DNA from: Cymbidium sinense
Lineage: Eukaryota; Streptophyta; Magnoliopsida; Asparagales; Orchidaceae
Direction: 5' to 3'
Length of the DNA: 64,000 bases
Assembly (NCBI GenBank): GCA_021442155.1
Contig: CM038222.1
Span: forward strand, 18,796,923-18,860,922
Shown: positions 36,408-47,690 of the stretch, in pieces
Numbering within the stretch: position 1 is the first letter of the stretch
Layout: every line of letters starts with the position of its first letter
Translations under genes and position numbers: made by a program
The notes under the pieces: model-generated
Database searches by the model: none
What the model was told of the DNA's origin: nothing
Seen by the model: only the letters and a program-made list of their open reading frames with translations

Positions 36408-38540
36408 CAAAAAATCCTAAACCTAAACCCTAAACCTACAAAACCTAAACCTACTAAACCAAACCCTAAACCCTAAACCCTAAACCCTAAACCCATAACC
36501 TTATAAAGCTAAATACCTAAACCTAAATTAAATCAAACCTAAAAATAAAATAAAATAAAAACATTAACATAAATAAAATAAAAAAATAAAATGAAAAGAA
36601 AACTAACCTAAACTTAAACCTAAAAAATAAAATAAAAAATGAAAAACTAAACTAAAATAAAATAAAAACCTAAAATAAACTAAAAAATAAAAAACTTAAA
36701 GAAACCTAAACATAAAATAAAAATAAAATAAACCTAAAATAAAAAAATAAAAACTAAATAAAAACCTAATCCTAATAAATAATCCTAAAATAAAACATAA
36801 AAATAAATAAAAAATAAAATTTAAACCTTGAACTAAAAAAAACCCAAAACCTAAAATAAAAATAAAATAAAATAAACCTAAACTAAAATAAACTAAATTA
36901 AAATAAATAAAACCTAGACCAAAACCTAAAATAAACTAAACTAAACTAAAAGAAAATAAAAAAAAAATAAAATAAACCAAAATAAACCTAATCCTAAACT
37001 AAAAATAAAACCTAAACATAAACCTCAAATAAAAACCTAAAACTTAAACCAAAAATAATTAAATATAAACCTAAACCTAAAAATAAAAAAAAACCTAAAC
37101 CTAAAAAATAAAATAAAAATAAAAACTAAACTAAAAAATAAACCTAAACCTAAAAAATAAACTAAAATAAGAAAACTAAACTAAAATAAATAAACCTAAA
37201 ATAAATAAACTAAACTAAATATAAATAAAAAATAAAATAAAATAAAATAAAACTAAAATCTAAAATAAATAGTAAATAAACTAAATAAACATAAAACCTG
37301 CCAATTCAGTTAATTTTCAAAATAAAAAATAAAATAAAAACCTAACCCTAAAAACTAAACCCTAAACCACAACATTAAACCTACCTAAACCTGACCTAGG
37401 CCTAAACCACTAACTGAGCCCTACCACCAAACCTAAACTCAAAACTGGACTTTAAACCCAAAACCATAAACACTAAACACTAACCCTAATCCTGGCCAAA
37501 CCCTAAGACCCTAAACCCATGCCACAAAACCCTAAATCTAAAAAAACCTAAAACCAAACCAAACTAAATAAAACCTACAAATAAAATAATTAAATAAATT
37601 TCAAAACTAAATAAAATAAAAAATTAAAATAAACTAAAGACCTAAACTAAAACCTAAGCCTAAACATAAAAATAAAATAAAATAAACTAATAAAAATTTA
37701 ACTAAAATAAAATAAAAAACCTAAACAAAATAAAAAAAATAAAACAAACCAAACAATAAAAAATTTAAATAAAATAAAAACTATTCATAAAATAAAAATA
37801 AAATAAACCTAAAATAAAATAAAATAAAAACAAAATAAAACCTAAATCAAAAAAATAAACTTTAAAATAAAACCTAAAAATAAATAAAAAAATCCTAAAC
37901 CCTAAACTAAAATAAATAAAATGTAAACCTAAACCTAAAAAAAAATAAACTTAAACCTAAACCTATACTAAATAAAATAAAATAAAATAAAAATGAACCT
38001 AAATCAAAACTAAACATTAAAATCTAAAAATAAACCAAAAATAAAAACATGAAATCTAATCCTAAAAAAATAAAAAAAGCTAAACCTAAACCTTAAAATA
38101 AAAAATAAAACCTAAACCTAAAAAATAAAATAAAATTAAAATTAAACTAAAAATAAACTTAAACCTAAACTTAAAAAATAAACTAAAATAAAAAACCTTA
38201 ACTAACATAGATAAACCTAAAATGAATAAACTAAAATTAATAAATAAAATAAAAGAAAAAACCTAAATAAAAATAAAAAATAAAATAAACTAAAATAAAT
38301 AAACTAAATAAACTAAATAAACTAAACAAACCTAAACCTACTAGTTTACTTTATTTAACAAAAAAACCATGAACCCTAAACCCTAAACCCTAAACCCAAG
38401 ACCATAAAAGCATAACTATAAAATCCACACCCTAATCCCTAAACCTTAAACCCCAAAACCTAAGCCTAACTAAATAAATTAAAAAATAAACCTATACCCT
38501 AAAACCTAATAAACTTAAACCTAAACCTAAACCTAATCCC
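36408..38540. repeat. Telomere-like higher-order array, block 6 (boxes at 37,291 and 38,331)
   Basis: Two boxes about 1,040 bases apart. Internal word order follows the other units: a short pure CCCTAAA block, ACTAAATAAAACC, AAAACCTAAACTAAAAC, then the landmark near 37,760 before the second box. The segment 37,370-37,540 after the first box contains more G than usual. Confidence 0.88.
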
Positions 38541-39030
38541 TAAGAATGAGTAGAACCTTGCCGGCAGGAACATCACCGTCAACTAGGCTCAGTCTAGATC
38601 TGGCGGTGGAGGTGATGGCAGAGGCGGTTGTTATCACAGGGGTGGTGGGGGATCTAGAGGTGCTGGTGAATATGGAGGTGGTTGTCGGAGCACTAGTGGT
38701 TATGGAGGCAGGATGAGCGACGGAGGTTACAGCCGTGGTGGTGGCAGAGGGAGAGATTGGGGATATGATGGTGGATCCTGCTACTCGAGAGGATGAGGTT
38801 TTTCTGATGGGAACTGAATAAACTAAAGAACAATCGATCTGATATGCTGCTTATGAAACTGTATCTTTATAGTTGAGATGGTTCTAGTTATGTGGGGTTT
38901 TGATTTGCTCTATGCATGCTCATTTTTTATTTATGTCATTGCTTGTGTCTTAGAGAACTTGGTGTGTTACTTGGTTGTTGAAATCAAAAAGAACAAATGC
39001 TGAATCTTAATTTGATTTCTATTAAACAAA
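38541..39030 (+). pseudogene. Glycine-rich RNA-binding protein 3' fragment, copy 4
   Basis: Same extent as the other copies: it begins at AGAATGAGTAGAACC, where the Gln codon of NGQ has become a TAG stop. It runs through GGTGGAGGTGATGGCAGAGG and GGAGGTTACAGCC to the tail with TGCTTGTGTCTTAGAGAACT. It shares GGATCCTGCTACTCGAGAGG (near 38,773) and the CCGGCAGG/CCAGCAGG difference with copy 5, so these two are sister copies. The left flank lies about 200 bases after a terminal box, as in copy 5. Confidence 0.82.
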
Positions 39031-42000
39031 GACCAAAAAACTAAACCTAAAACTTAAATCCAAAACCCTAAACCCTAAACCCTATACCATAAAGACCCTA
39101 AACCCTAATCCCTAAACCCTAAATGCTAAAACCATAAACCTTAAACCCTAAACCCTAAAACTTGAACACTAAACCCTAAATCGTAAACCCTAAACTCTAA
39201 GCCCTAAACCATAAACCATAAACCTAAACTTTAAACCCTAAACCCTAAATCTACAACCCTAAACTTGAAGAAACCCTAAACCTTAAATCCTCAAACCTAA
39301 AACCTAAAACCCTAAACTCTAAACCCACCTACAACCCCAAACCCTAAACCCTACAACCCTAAACCCTAAACCCTAAACCCTAAACCCTAAATAGTAAATC
39401 CTAAATCCTAAATCCTAAACCCTAAACCCTAATCTGTAACCCTAAACCTTAAACCCTAAATCTAAACCCTGAAAACCTAAGAACCTAAACCTGAACTATA
39501 TAAATTCAAAAAAGAAAATAAATAAAAAACTTAAACCTAAACAAAATAAAAAAATAAAATAAAATAAAAACTTAAACCTAAACCTAAAAATAATAAAAAA
39601 ATAAACTAATAAAATAAACTAAAGAAATAAATAAAACCTGCTATACTAAAAAAATTAAAAAAACCTAATAATAAAAAACCTAAATAAAATAAAAACTAAA
39701 CATAAAATAAAAATAAAATAAACTTAAAATAAACATAAAATAAAAACCCTGCACTCTAAACCCTAAACCCAAAACCTTAAATCTTAAACCCTATTTTTTA
39801 AACTCATAGTCCTAAACCCTAAACCTACAACCATAAACCCTAAACCCTAAACCCTAAACTTACAACCCTAAACCCTAAATCCTAAACCCTAAACCCTAAA
39901 CCTTAAACCCTAAACACTAAAACCCTAAACCCTAAACCTTAAACCCAAAATCCTAAACTAACCCTAAACACTAAACCCCAAACCCTAAATCCTAAACCCT
40001 AAACCGCAAACCCTAAACCACAAACCCTAAACCCTAAACCCTAAACACTAAACCCTTTATGCAAAACTCAAAACCCTAACCCTAAAACCCTAAACCTTAA
40101 ATCCCTAAACCCTTAAAACCTAAAATTCTAAACCTAAACTAAATAAATCCTAAAAATAAAATAAATAAATAAATCTAAACCTAAATAAAATAAAAAATAC
40201 AATAAAATAAAATCCTAAACTAAAACGTAAACTAAAACCCAAACATAATATAAAATATACTAATAAAAATAAATAAAATATAATAAATAAAGCTTAAACT
40301 AAATTAAAAAATAAAATAAACCTAAGAATAAAAACTTTAATAAAATAAAAATTAAACTTAAAATAAAAGTAAAATAAACCTAAAATAAAATAAAATAAAT
40401 ACCCTAAACCTTAAACCCTAAATGCTAAACCTTAAATCCTAAACCATAAACACTAAACTCTAAGGCCTAAACCCTAAACCTACAACCCTAAACTCTAAAC
40501 CTATAACCCTAAACCCTAAACCCCAAACCCTAAAAAACCATAAACCTTAATTCTTAAACCCTAAACCTTAAACTTAGAACACAAAACCTTAAAACCTAAA
40601 TACTAAACTAACCGTAAACCCTAAACCCTAAACCCCCTAAAACCCTAAACCCTAAAATCCTAAACCATAAATCTTAAACCCTAAATCTAAACTAAACACT
40701 AAACCTCAGAAACTTAAATCAAACTTAAACCTAAACCATAAACACTAAATCCTAAACCCTAAACACTAAATCCTAAATTGTAAACCCTAAAGCATAAACC
40801 CTAAACCTTAAACCCTAAATAATCCTAAACCCTCAAACCCTAAACCCTAAACCTTAAACCCTAATTCATAAAAACACTAAACCCTAAGCCCTACACCCTA
40901 AACTAACCCTAAATCCCAAAAACTATAAACCCTAAACCCTAAACCTTAAACCCTAAACTAACCCTAAACCCTAAACCATAAACTCTAACCCTAACCCTAA
41001 ACCTTAAACCCTATACCCTAAACCCTAAAATCTTAAACCCTAAGCCTTAAGCCCTAAAAACCATAAACCTTAAATCAAAAACCCAAAACCCTAATAACCC
41101 TAAATCTTAAATCCAAAACCCTAAAACATAGACCCTAAACTAACCCTAAACCTGAAACCCAAAACCTCATAAAAACTAAACCCTAAAGTCTAAACCCTAA
41201 ACCTTAAACCATAAACCCTAAAGAAACCCTAAACCCTTAGCTGATCCTAAACACTAAACTCTAAATCTTAAACCCTCAATGCTAACCATAAACCCTAAAC
41301 CCTAAAATTGTAAACCATATACCATAAACCCTAAACTCCTAAACCCTAATGCCCTAAACTTAAACTAAATAAAACTTAAAGAATATAAATAACAAATAAA
41401 AATAAAAATAAAAGCCTAAACTAAAACCTAAAACTAAAAATAAAATAAAATAAACTAATAAAAATAAATTAAAATAAAATAAATAAAAACCTAAACTAAA
41501 CTAAAAAAATAAAATAAACTTAAGAATAAAAAATTGAAATAAAATAAAAACTAAACTTAAAATAAAACATAAACCTAAAATTAAATAAAATAAATGCTAA
41601 ATAAAAACCTAAACCTAAAAAATATCCTAAAAATAAAACATAAAAAATAAAAAATAAATCCTAAACCCTAAACTAAAAAAACCTAAACCATAAATAAAAA
41701 ATAAATAAATAAAATAAAATAAACCTAAAGCTAGACTAAAATACACTAAACAAAAATAATTAAGACCTAAATCTAAACCTAAACAAAAAAATAAAACCTA
41801 AAATAAAAACCTAAAACCTAAACCTAAAAAAATAAAATAAAAACCTAAACCTAAAAATAAAAATAAAAAATAATTCCTAAACCTAAAAAGTAAATTAAAA
41901 ATAAAACTAAACTTAAAAGTAAACATATACCTAAACTTAAAAAATAAACTAAATTGAAAAACTTACACCTAAACCCTAAACCCTAAACCCTAAACTAAAA

Positions 42001-43527
42001 CCTAAACCCAAAACTTAAAACCTAAACCCTAAACCTTAAACCATTAAAACTCTAAACCAAACCCTAAAACCCTAAATCTTAAACCCTAATCCCTAAAACC
42101 TAAACCCTGAACCCAAAAATAAAAAAATTTAAAAAACCCTAAACCTTAAACCCTAAAAGGCTAAAAACCTAAACTTAAACTAAATAAAACCTAAAATAAA
42201 TAAATAAATCAAACTAACCAAAACTAAAATAAAAAAATAAAATAAAATGACATAAAGTAAAAGCTAAACCTAAATCTAAACTTAAGAAAAATTAAAAAAA
42301 AACTAAACTAAACTAAAATAAAATAACCTAAACTAAACTAAATAAAACTTAAATAAAATAAAAACTAAACCTAAAATTGAAATCGAAATAAACATAAAAT
42401 AAAATAAAATAAAAACTAAATAATAACCTAAACCCAAAAAAATAAACCTAAAACTAAATAAAAAATAAAATGTAAACTCTAAACTAAAAAAAACTTAAAC
42501 TTAAAATAAAAATAAAATAAACCTAAACCTACACTAAAATAAGCTAAACTAAATTAAATAAAACCTAGACCTAAACCAAAAATAAACTAAACCTAAACCT
42601 AAACCTAAACCTAAACCAAAATAAATAAAATAAAATAAAACTAAAAATAAATCAAAACCTAAACTAGAATGTAAAACCTAAAAAACCCTAAAATAAAAAC
42701 CTAAAACCTAAACTTAAAAAAAATAAAATAAAAACTTAAACCTAAACTTAAAAATAAAAAATAAAGCCTAAACCTGAAAAATAAACTAAAAATAAAACTA
42801 AACTAAAACCTAAAACTAAACCTAAACCTACAGCTAAAAAATCAACTAAAATAAAAATCTAAACTAAAATAAATAGACCTAAAATAAATAAACTAAATTA
42901 AATAAAAATAAAAATAAACCTAAATAAATAACGATAATAAAATAAACTAAAATAAATTAAAAAATAAACTAAATAAACATAAACCTGCTAGTTTACTTAA
43001 CTATTAAAAGTAAAAAAAATCTAAAAAAACCCTAAACCCTAATCCCTAATCCCTAAACCCGAAACCCTAAACCATAAATCCTAAAAAACCCTATTCCCTA
43101 AGTCCTAAACCTTAAACCTTAAACACTAAACCCTAAACCCTAACCTTAACCCTAAATTGAAATAAATAAAAATAAATAAACTAAACCTAAAACTTAAATA
43201 AATAAACCTAAACTAGACTAAATAAACTAAATAAATTTAAATAAAATAAACCTAAACTAAACTAATAATAAACTAAAGTAAATAAAAAACCTAAAATAAA
43301 CTAAAATAAATAAACTAAAACTAAACCTAAAATAAATAATAAATAAAAATTAAAAAAATAAACTAAACTAAACTTAACTAAACTAAATTAAATAAACTAA
43401 ATAAAATAAATAAAAAAATAAAAAAAATAAAACCTAAACTAAAAATAAACTAAATAAATAAAATAAACTGAACTAAATAATGTAAACCTAAACCTAAACC
43501 CAAACCAAACCCACTAAACCTAAACCC
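39031..43527. repeat. Telomere-like higher-order array, block 7 (box at 42,980; long purer CCCTAAA part 39,745-41,350)
   Basis: About 4.5 kb. The middle (39,745-41,350) is the longest stretch of comparatively pure CCCTAAA with single-base variants; A-rich CTAAATAAA DNA lies on either side. One terminal box is at 42,980, with its landmark at 42,344 (636 bases before). The last 370 bases (43,150-43,527) closely match the array just upstream of LINE C (about 57,690-58,035). Confidence 0.9.
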
Positions 43528-43839
43528 AGAAAAAACCCTCCTCCCCCTCGACCTGAGCGCTCTCTTCTCTCTGGCGATTTTCGTTTCCTCTTGGTGGCAC
43601 ACACCCCCAACTGTGGATCTCTGCTATTTTAGCTTTAGTTCGTCCGATTCCAAAGGTTGATCAGTACCTGGCCAATTACATAATGCTCAATCCTTAATCC
43701 TAGTTGTTGTGGTGAGTTCATTTCCTATAGCTCCACCTCAAATTTTGGATACTTCAACTAGGGCATCCTACATTTCAGAGGTTGGAGGCCCTTATGCTAC
43801 AAACTCGACAAAATAATTTAAGGATGTGTTCTCTGGTAA

Positions 43840-45002
43840 GGCTTCTTCATTTATTTCATCGGTTAATCTCATCTCAAATTTTGTTCGTGGTTTGTTGATC
43901 GTAAGGTGCTCTGATATGGATGTTCAAATGTTGGTGAAACCATTTGAATTCTCTCTCATCAAAAAATTTTCTTTGCATCGCTAGAATTTGGGTAAGATCT
44001 GCACCTTTTTTTTTCATAATATTAAGCTTATGGGTGTTTTCTCGATTGGCCTTATTGACCCCACGACATATTATGATTCAACTTTCTAATGACATGGATT
44101 ATTCTCGAGTTTTTGTGCATCGTTCATACTTTATTCTTAATTGTCAAATGCACTTATTGAAGTTTTCTCCCCTTTTTGACATTAAGGAGGAATCTCGTAT
44201 TGTCCCTGTGTGGTTATCTCTTCCTAATATGCGCATTCATTTTGTTACACATCATGTGCTTTTTGCTGTTGGGGCTCTTTTTGGTCAGCCTTTGCAACTC
44301 GACCAAGCGACCGCTGAGCGATCTCGCCCTTCTATGGCTCGAATTCTAATGGAATTAGACATAACTAAAAAAACACTAAGGAAGTTTGGATTGGCTTTGA
44401 AAAATATGGGTATTCGTAAAAGGTTGAATTGGAGAATCTTCCAGTTTTTTGTTCTCACTGTAAAATTCAGGGTCATAATAACTCGGATTGCTTTATTATC
44501 CAACCTCATTTTAAAAATCAAAATCCTCTCAAGGAAAATTTGGTTCCTTGTAAAAAGCTGATCCCCACATATGTTCAAAAATCATCTGCGGATCCTAAGA
44601 ATGGTATGAAAGCTACTATTGAGGTTAATTGCATGAAGTTTGGGATTATCCCTATTGAACATGTTTTGGATCCTACGGTTGGTTCTAGATTTTCAAAATG
44701 GGAAGGATGAACTACCTCTTACCTCTTCTTTAAAATTGAATATTTCTAATACGGAGAATAATAATTTTTCTAAGTTATTGAATGATGATTATGTTTCCTC
44801 TGATTCTATCCCTGCTTCTATGCCATCTTTGATCGACGACATTCAAAATTCCAATGAAGATTTAAATGATGTCGATCATGCTGAAAATGTTTCTAATCCA
44901 GATTTAACTGTTTGTGCTTTAAATGGTTCTAAGTTGTCACTGTCTCTCATTTCTAATCTTGATATTAATGTTAATCCTACTTTTCAACTTAATTTGTATT
45001 GA
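43840..45002 (+). pseudogene. LINE A ORF1 (DUF4283 and zinc knuckle), frameshifted
   Basis: ORF1 of plant L1 elements makes the RNA-binding partner of the retrotransposition complex. An N-terminal DUF4283-like region (about 43,800-44,400) has VKPFEFSLI, DYSRVFVHR, then SRIVPVWLSLPNMRIHF and GALFGQPLQLDQATAERSRP. After a frame change near 44,420 comes ENLPVFCSHCKIQGHNNSDC, a complete CCHC zinc knuckle (ligands C, C, H, C). A Ser/Asn/Asp-rich C-terminal tail runs to about 45,002. At least three frame changes break it. The 205-residue open stretch at 43,944-44,561 is the longest intact piece; its first residues are out of frame. Confidence 0.83.
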
Positions 45003-45231
45003 TTAGAGGGTGAAATTCTCTCTAAACACTTGGAGAACTCTCTTAAATTGTTGACTAATGTTACTAAATCTTACTCGTATGATGATTCTAGGGAAAAAGG
45101 AAATTGTTTTCAAACTTATGATGCTAAAAAGTATTAAAAATTACCCTCCCAAACTATCCAAAAAATCTATATCTGCTACTCGCTCTCACTCATCTCTCAA
45201 TTAACCTTTGCTTACCCCTTTGTTTTTCATT

Positions 45232-46210
45232 ATGTTTAATTTTCTTATTTTGAATGTTAGAGGCATTAGTACCCTATCTATTCGTAATCATATTAAAAAT
45301 CTTTATCGCATTCCTAATATTTCTTTACTCATTATTTTGGAACCTCTCATTCATGCTAATAGAATTAGCCATGTTGCTAGAATGATCGCTTTAATAAATT
45401 TTATTCTAATGTTAGTAATAAGATCTTGTGTTTTCAGAATAATTTTATTGAGGTTTCTATTATTAATGATTTTCAACAAGATGTTAATGCTCAAATCTCT
45501 TATGGTGACTATTGTGTTTTAGGCTCCTTTGTTTATGCTTCTTACTATAGATATGGTCGTAATCTCCTTCGAGGAACATTGCTATCTCGGTCAACAAACC
45601 TTGGTTTGTGGTGAGTGATTTCAACACTATTTTATTTTCTTCTTAAAGGAGTGGTGGTTGCTCTCCCAATATTCATTCCATGGAAGATTTTTCCAATATG
45701 ATCATTGGTTATAGTTTGGTTGATATTGGCTTTAAGGGCTCTAACTACACTTGGGAAAACTGCTACTCTTTTGGTTTATTGATCACTTAAGCATAACCTT
45801 GTCTGATCGTGCTCCTCTTCTGGTTTCTGTTAAAAATAATTATAATATATTAAAAAATTGCTCTCCTTTTAGATTTCAAAACATGTGGATTCAGCATATT
45901 GATTTCTTTGATGTTGTAGCTAAGAATTGGAAAGCCCATTTACATCCTGATAACTTAATTACGGTGATGAATAGACTACGGTTTAAACTTAAAAGACTTA
46001 AACAAAATTTAGGTTGGAGACTTACTGATACTAAAATTTGGGTTGGAGACTAAACAAGCATTATTTTAAAAACCTTTTTTTTGCTAATATTGAAGACATG
46101 GAAAATTTGGTTTGTGACCTTGAAGTGTCAATTATGTCTGACCATTCAAAGCTTACTGATTTGGCTAAAGTGAAAGATAAGCTTGCCAATTTCCAAAACA
46201 TGGAAGAGAC
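45232..46210 (+). pseudogene. LINE A ORF2 endonuclease remnant
   Basis: ATG at 45,232 begins MFNFLILNVRGI, equivalent to the MFNFLIWNVR start of ORF2 in LINE B. The AP-endonuclease-like domain continues with SLLIILEPLIH (the Glu of the catalytic site), FQQDVNAQISYGDY after a frame change, a damaged VVSDFNT where GGDLNT is expected, and LSDRAPLLVSV, where His of the SDHAP motif is Arg. The domain would nick target DNA for target-primed reverse transcription. It is inactive on sequence grounds. Confidence 0.8.
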
Positions 46211-46217
46211 TTACTAA

Positions 46218-47199
46218 AACTAAAACCTATAAATAAAAAATATAAAAAAATCCTTAAACTAAATAAAATAAAAAAATAAAATAAAATAAAACCTAAACTA
46301 ATACCTAAGCCTAAACCTAAAATAAAATAAAATAAACTAATAAAATAAACTAAAAGAAAATAAAAAAACTTAAACTAAACTAAAAAATAAAATAAACCTA
46401 ATAATAAAAAACTTAAATAAAATAAAAACAAAACATAAATAAAAATAAAATAAACTTAAAATAACATAAAATAAAAACTAAATAAAACCAAACCCGCAAA
46501 AATAAACCTTAAAATAAAACCTAAAAATAAAGAAAAAATAAAACCTAAACCCTAAACAAAAAGAAAACCTATACCTAAAATAAAAATAAAATAAACAAAA
46601 TAAAATAAACCTAAACCTAAACAAAAATAAACTAAACTAAAAAAAATAAAATCTAAACCTAAACCTAAACCTAAACTAAATAAAATTAAATAAACTAAAA
46701 ATAAACCTAAACCAATACTAAACATTAAAACCTAAAAAAAAACCTAAAACTTAAACCTACAAAAATATAATAAAAACCTAAACCTAAACCTAAAAATAAA
46801 AAATAAAACCTAAACCTAAAAAACAAAATAAAATTAAAATTCAACTAAAAATAAACCTAAACCAAAACCTCAAAATTAACTAAAATAGAAAACCTTATCA
46901 AATATAATTAAAATTAAAATAAATAAACTAAATTAAATAAAAAAATAAAAATAAACATAAATAAAAATAAATAATAAAATTAACTAAAATAAACTAAATA
47001 AACTAAACAAACCAAAACCAACTAATTTACTTTATTTAAAAAAAAACCATAAACGCTAAACCCTAAACCCTATACCCTAACCCAAACCTTAAACTCTAAA
47101 CCTTAAACCACAAACCCTAAACCTAAACCTAACTAAATAAATTAAAAAGTAAACCTAAACCCTAAAACCTAATAAACGTAAACCTAAACCTAAACCCTA
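46218..47199. repeat. Telomere-like higher-order array, block 8 (box at 47,011)
   Basis: One unit, entered in its A-rich part, with no leading CCCTAAA block. The landmark lies at 46,408, 603 bases before the terminal box. Word order matches block 6 closely (AAACCTAAACTAAAACCTAAGCC equivalents, then TAAACTAATAAAA), suggesting recent common ancestry of these units. Confidence 0.87.
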
Positions 47200-47690
47200 A
47201 GAATGGGCAGAACTTTGCCAGCAGGAACATCATCGTCAACCAGGCTCAGTCTAGATCTGGTGGTGGAGGCGAGTGGTGGAGGCGAGAGGTTGTTATCGCA
47301 GGGGTGGTGGGGTATTTAGAGGTTCTAGTAGATATGGAGGTGGTGGTCAGAGTAGTGGTGGTTATGGAGGTGGGAGGAGCAATGGAGGTTACAGCCATGG
47401 TGGTGGAGGAGGGAGAGATTGGGGATATGATGGTGGATCCTGCTACTCGAGAGGCCAGGATGATTCTAATGGGAACAGAGAAACAAAGAACGATCGATTT
47501 GATATGCTATTTATGGAACTGTATCTTTATAGTAGAGATGGTTCTAGTTTTCTAGGGTCTTTGATTTGCTCTAAGCATGCACATTTTTTATTGATATCGT
47601 CGCTTCTATCTTAGAAAACTTGGTGTGTTACTTGGTTGATAAAATTGAAAGAAGAAGTTTTGAATCTGAATTTGTTTTCTATTAAAAAAA
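47200..47690 (+). pseudogene. Glycine-rich RNA-binding protein 3' fragment, copy 5
   Basis: The best preserved Gly-rich tail. The + frame from 47,273 reads RGGGVFRGSSRYGGGG, GGYGGGRSNGGYSHGGGGG and RDWGYDGGSCYSRGQDD. It then runs past the ancestral stop through loss of the TGA and into the 3'UTR, ending at a stop near 47,614. The NGQ-LDG start is present (AATGGGCAGAACTTTG) but lies in a different frame, because a small insertion (GAGTGGTGGAGGC) duplicates part of the Gly region near 47,270. The tail ends in ATTAAAAAAACC. Sister of copy 4. Confidence 0.83.

Larger units (their letters stand above)
43528..46217 (+). mobile_element. L1-type LINE A, 5' part only
   Basis: It starts with AAAAAACCCTCCTCC and a pyrimidine-rich 5'UTR (GGTGGCACAC, GATCTCTGCTATTTTAGCTT). 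ORF1 with DUF4283 and zinc knuckle follows, then ORF2 with its AP-type endonuclease. It stops after GAGACTTACT at 46,217, before RT, and telomere-like DNA follows directly. LINEs are normally truncated at the 5' end, so loss of the 3' part points to a later deletion or recombination. Its 5' end and upstream array match LINE C. Confidence 0.85.
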
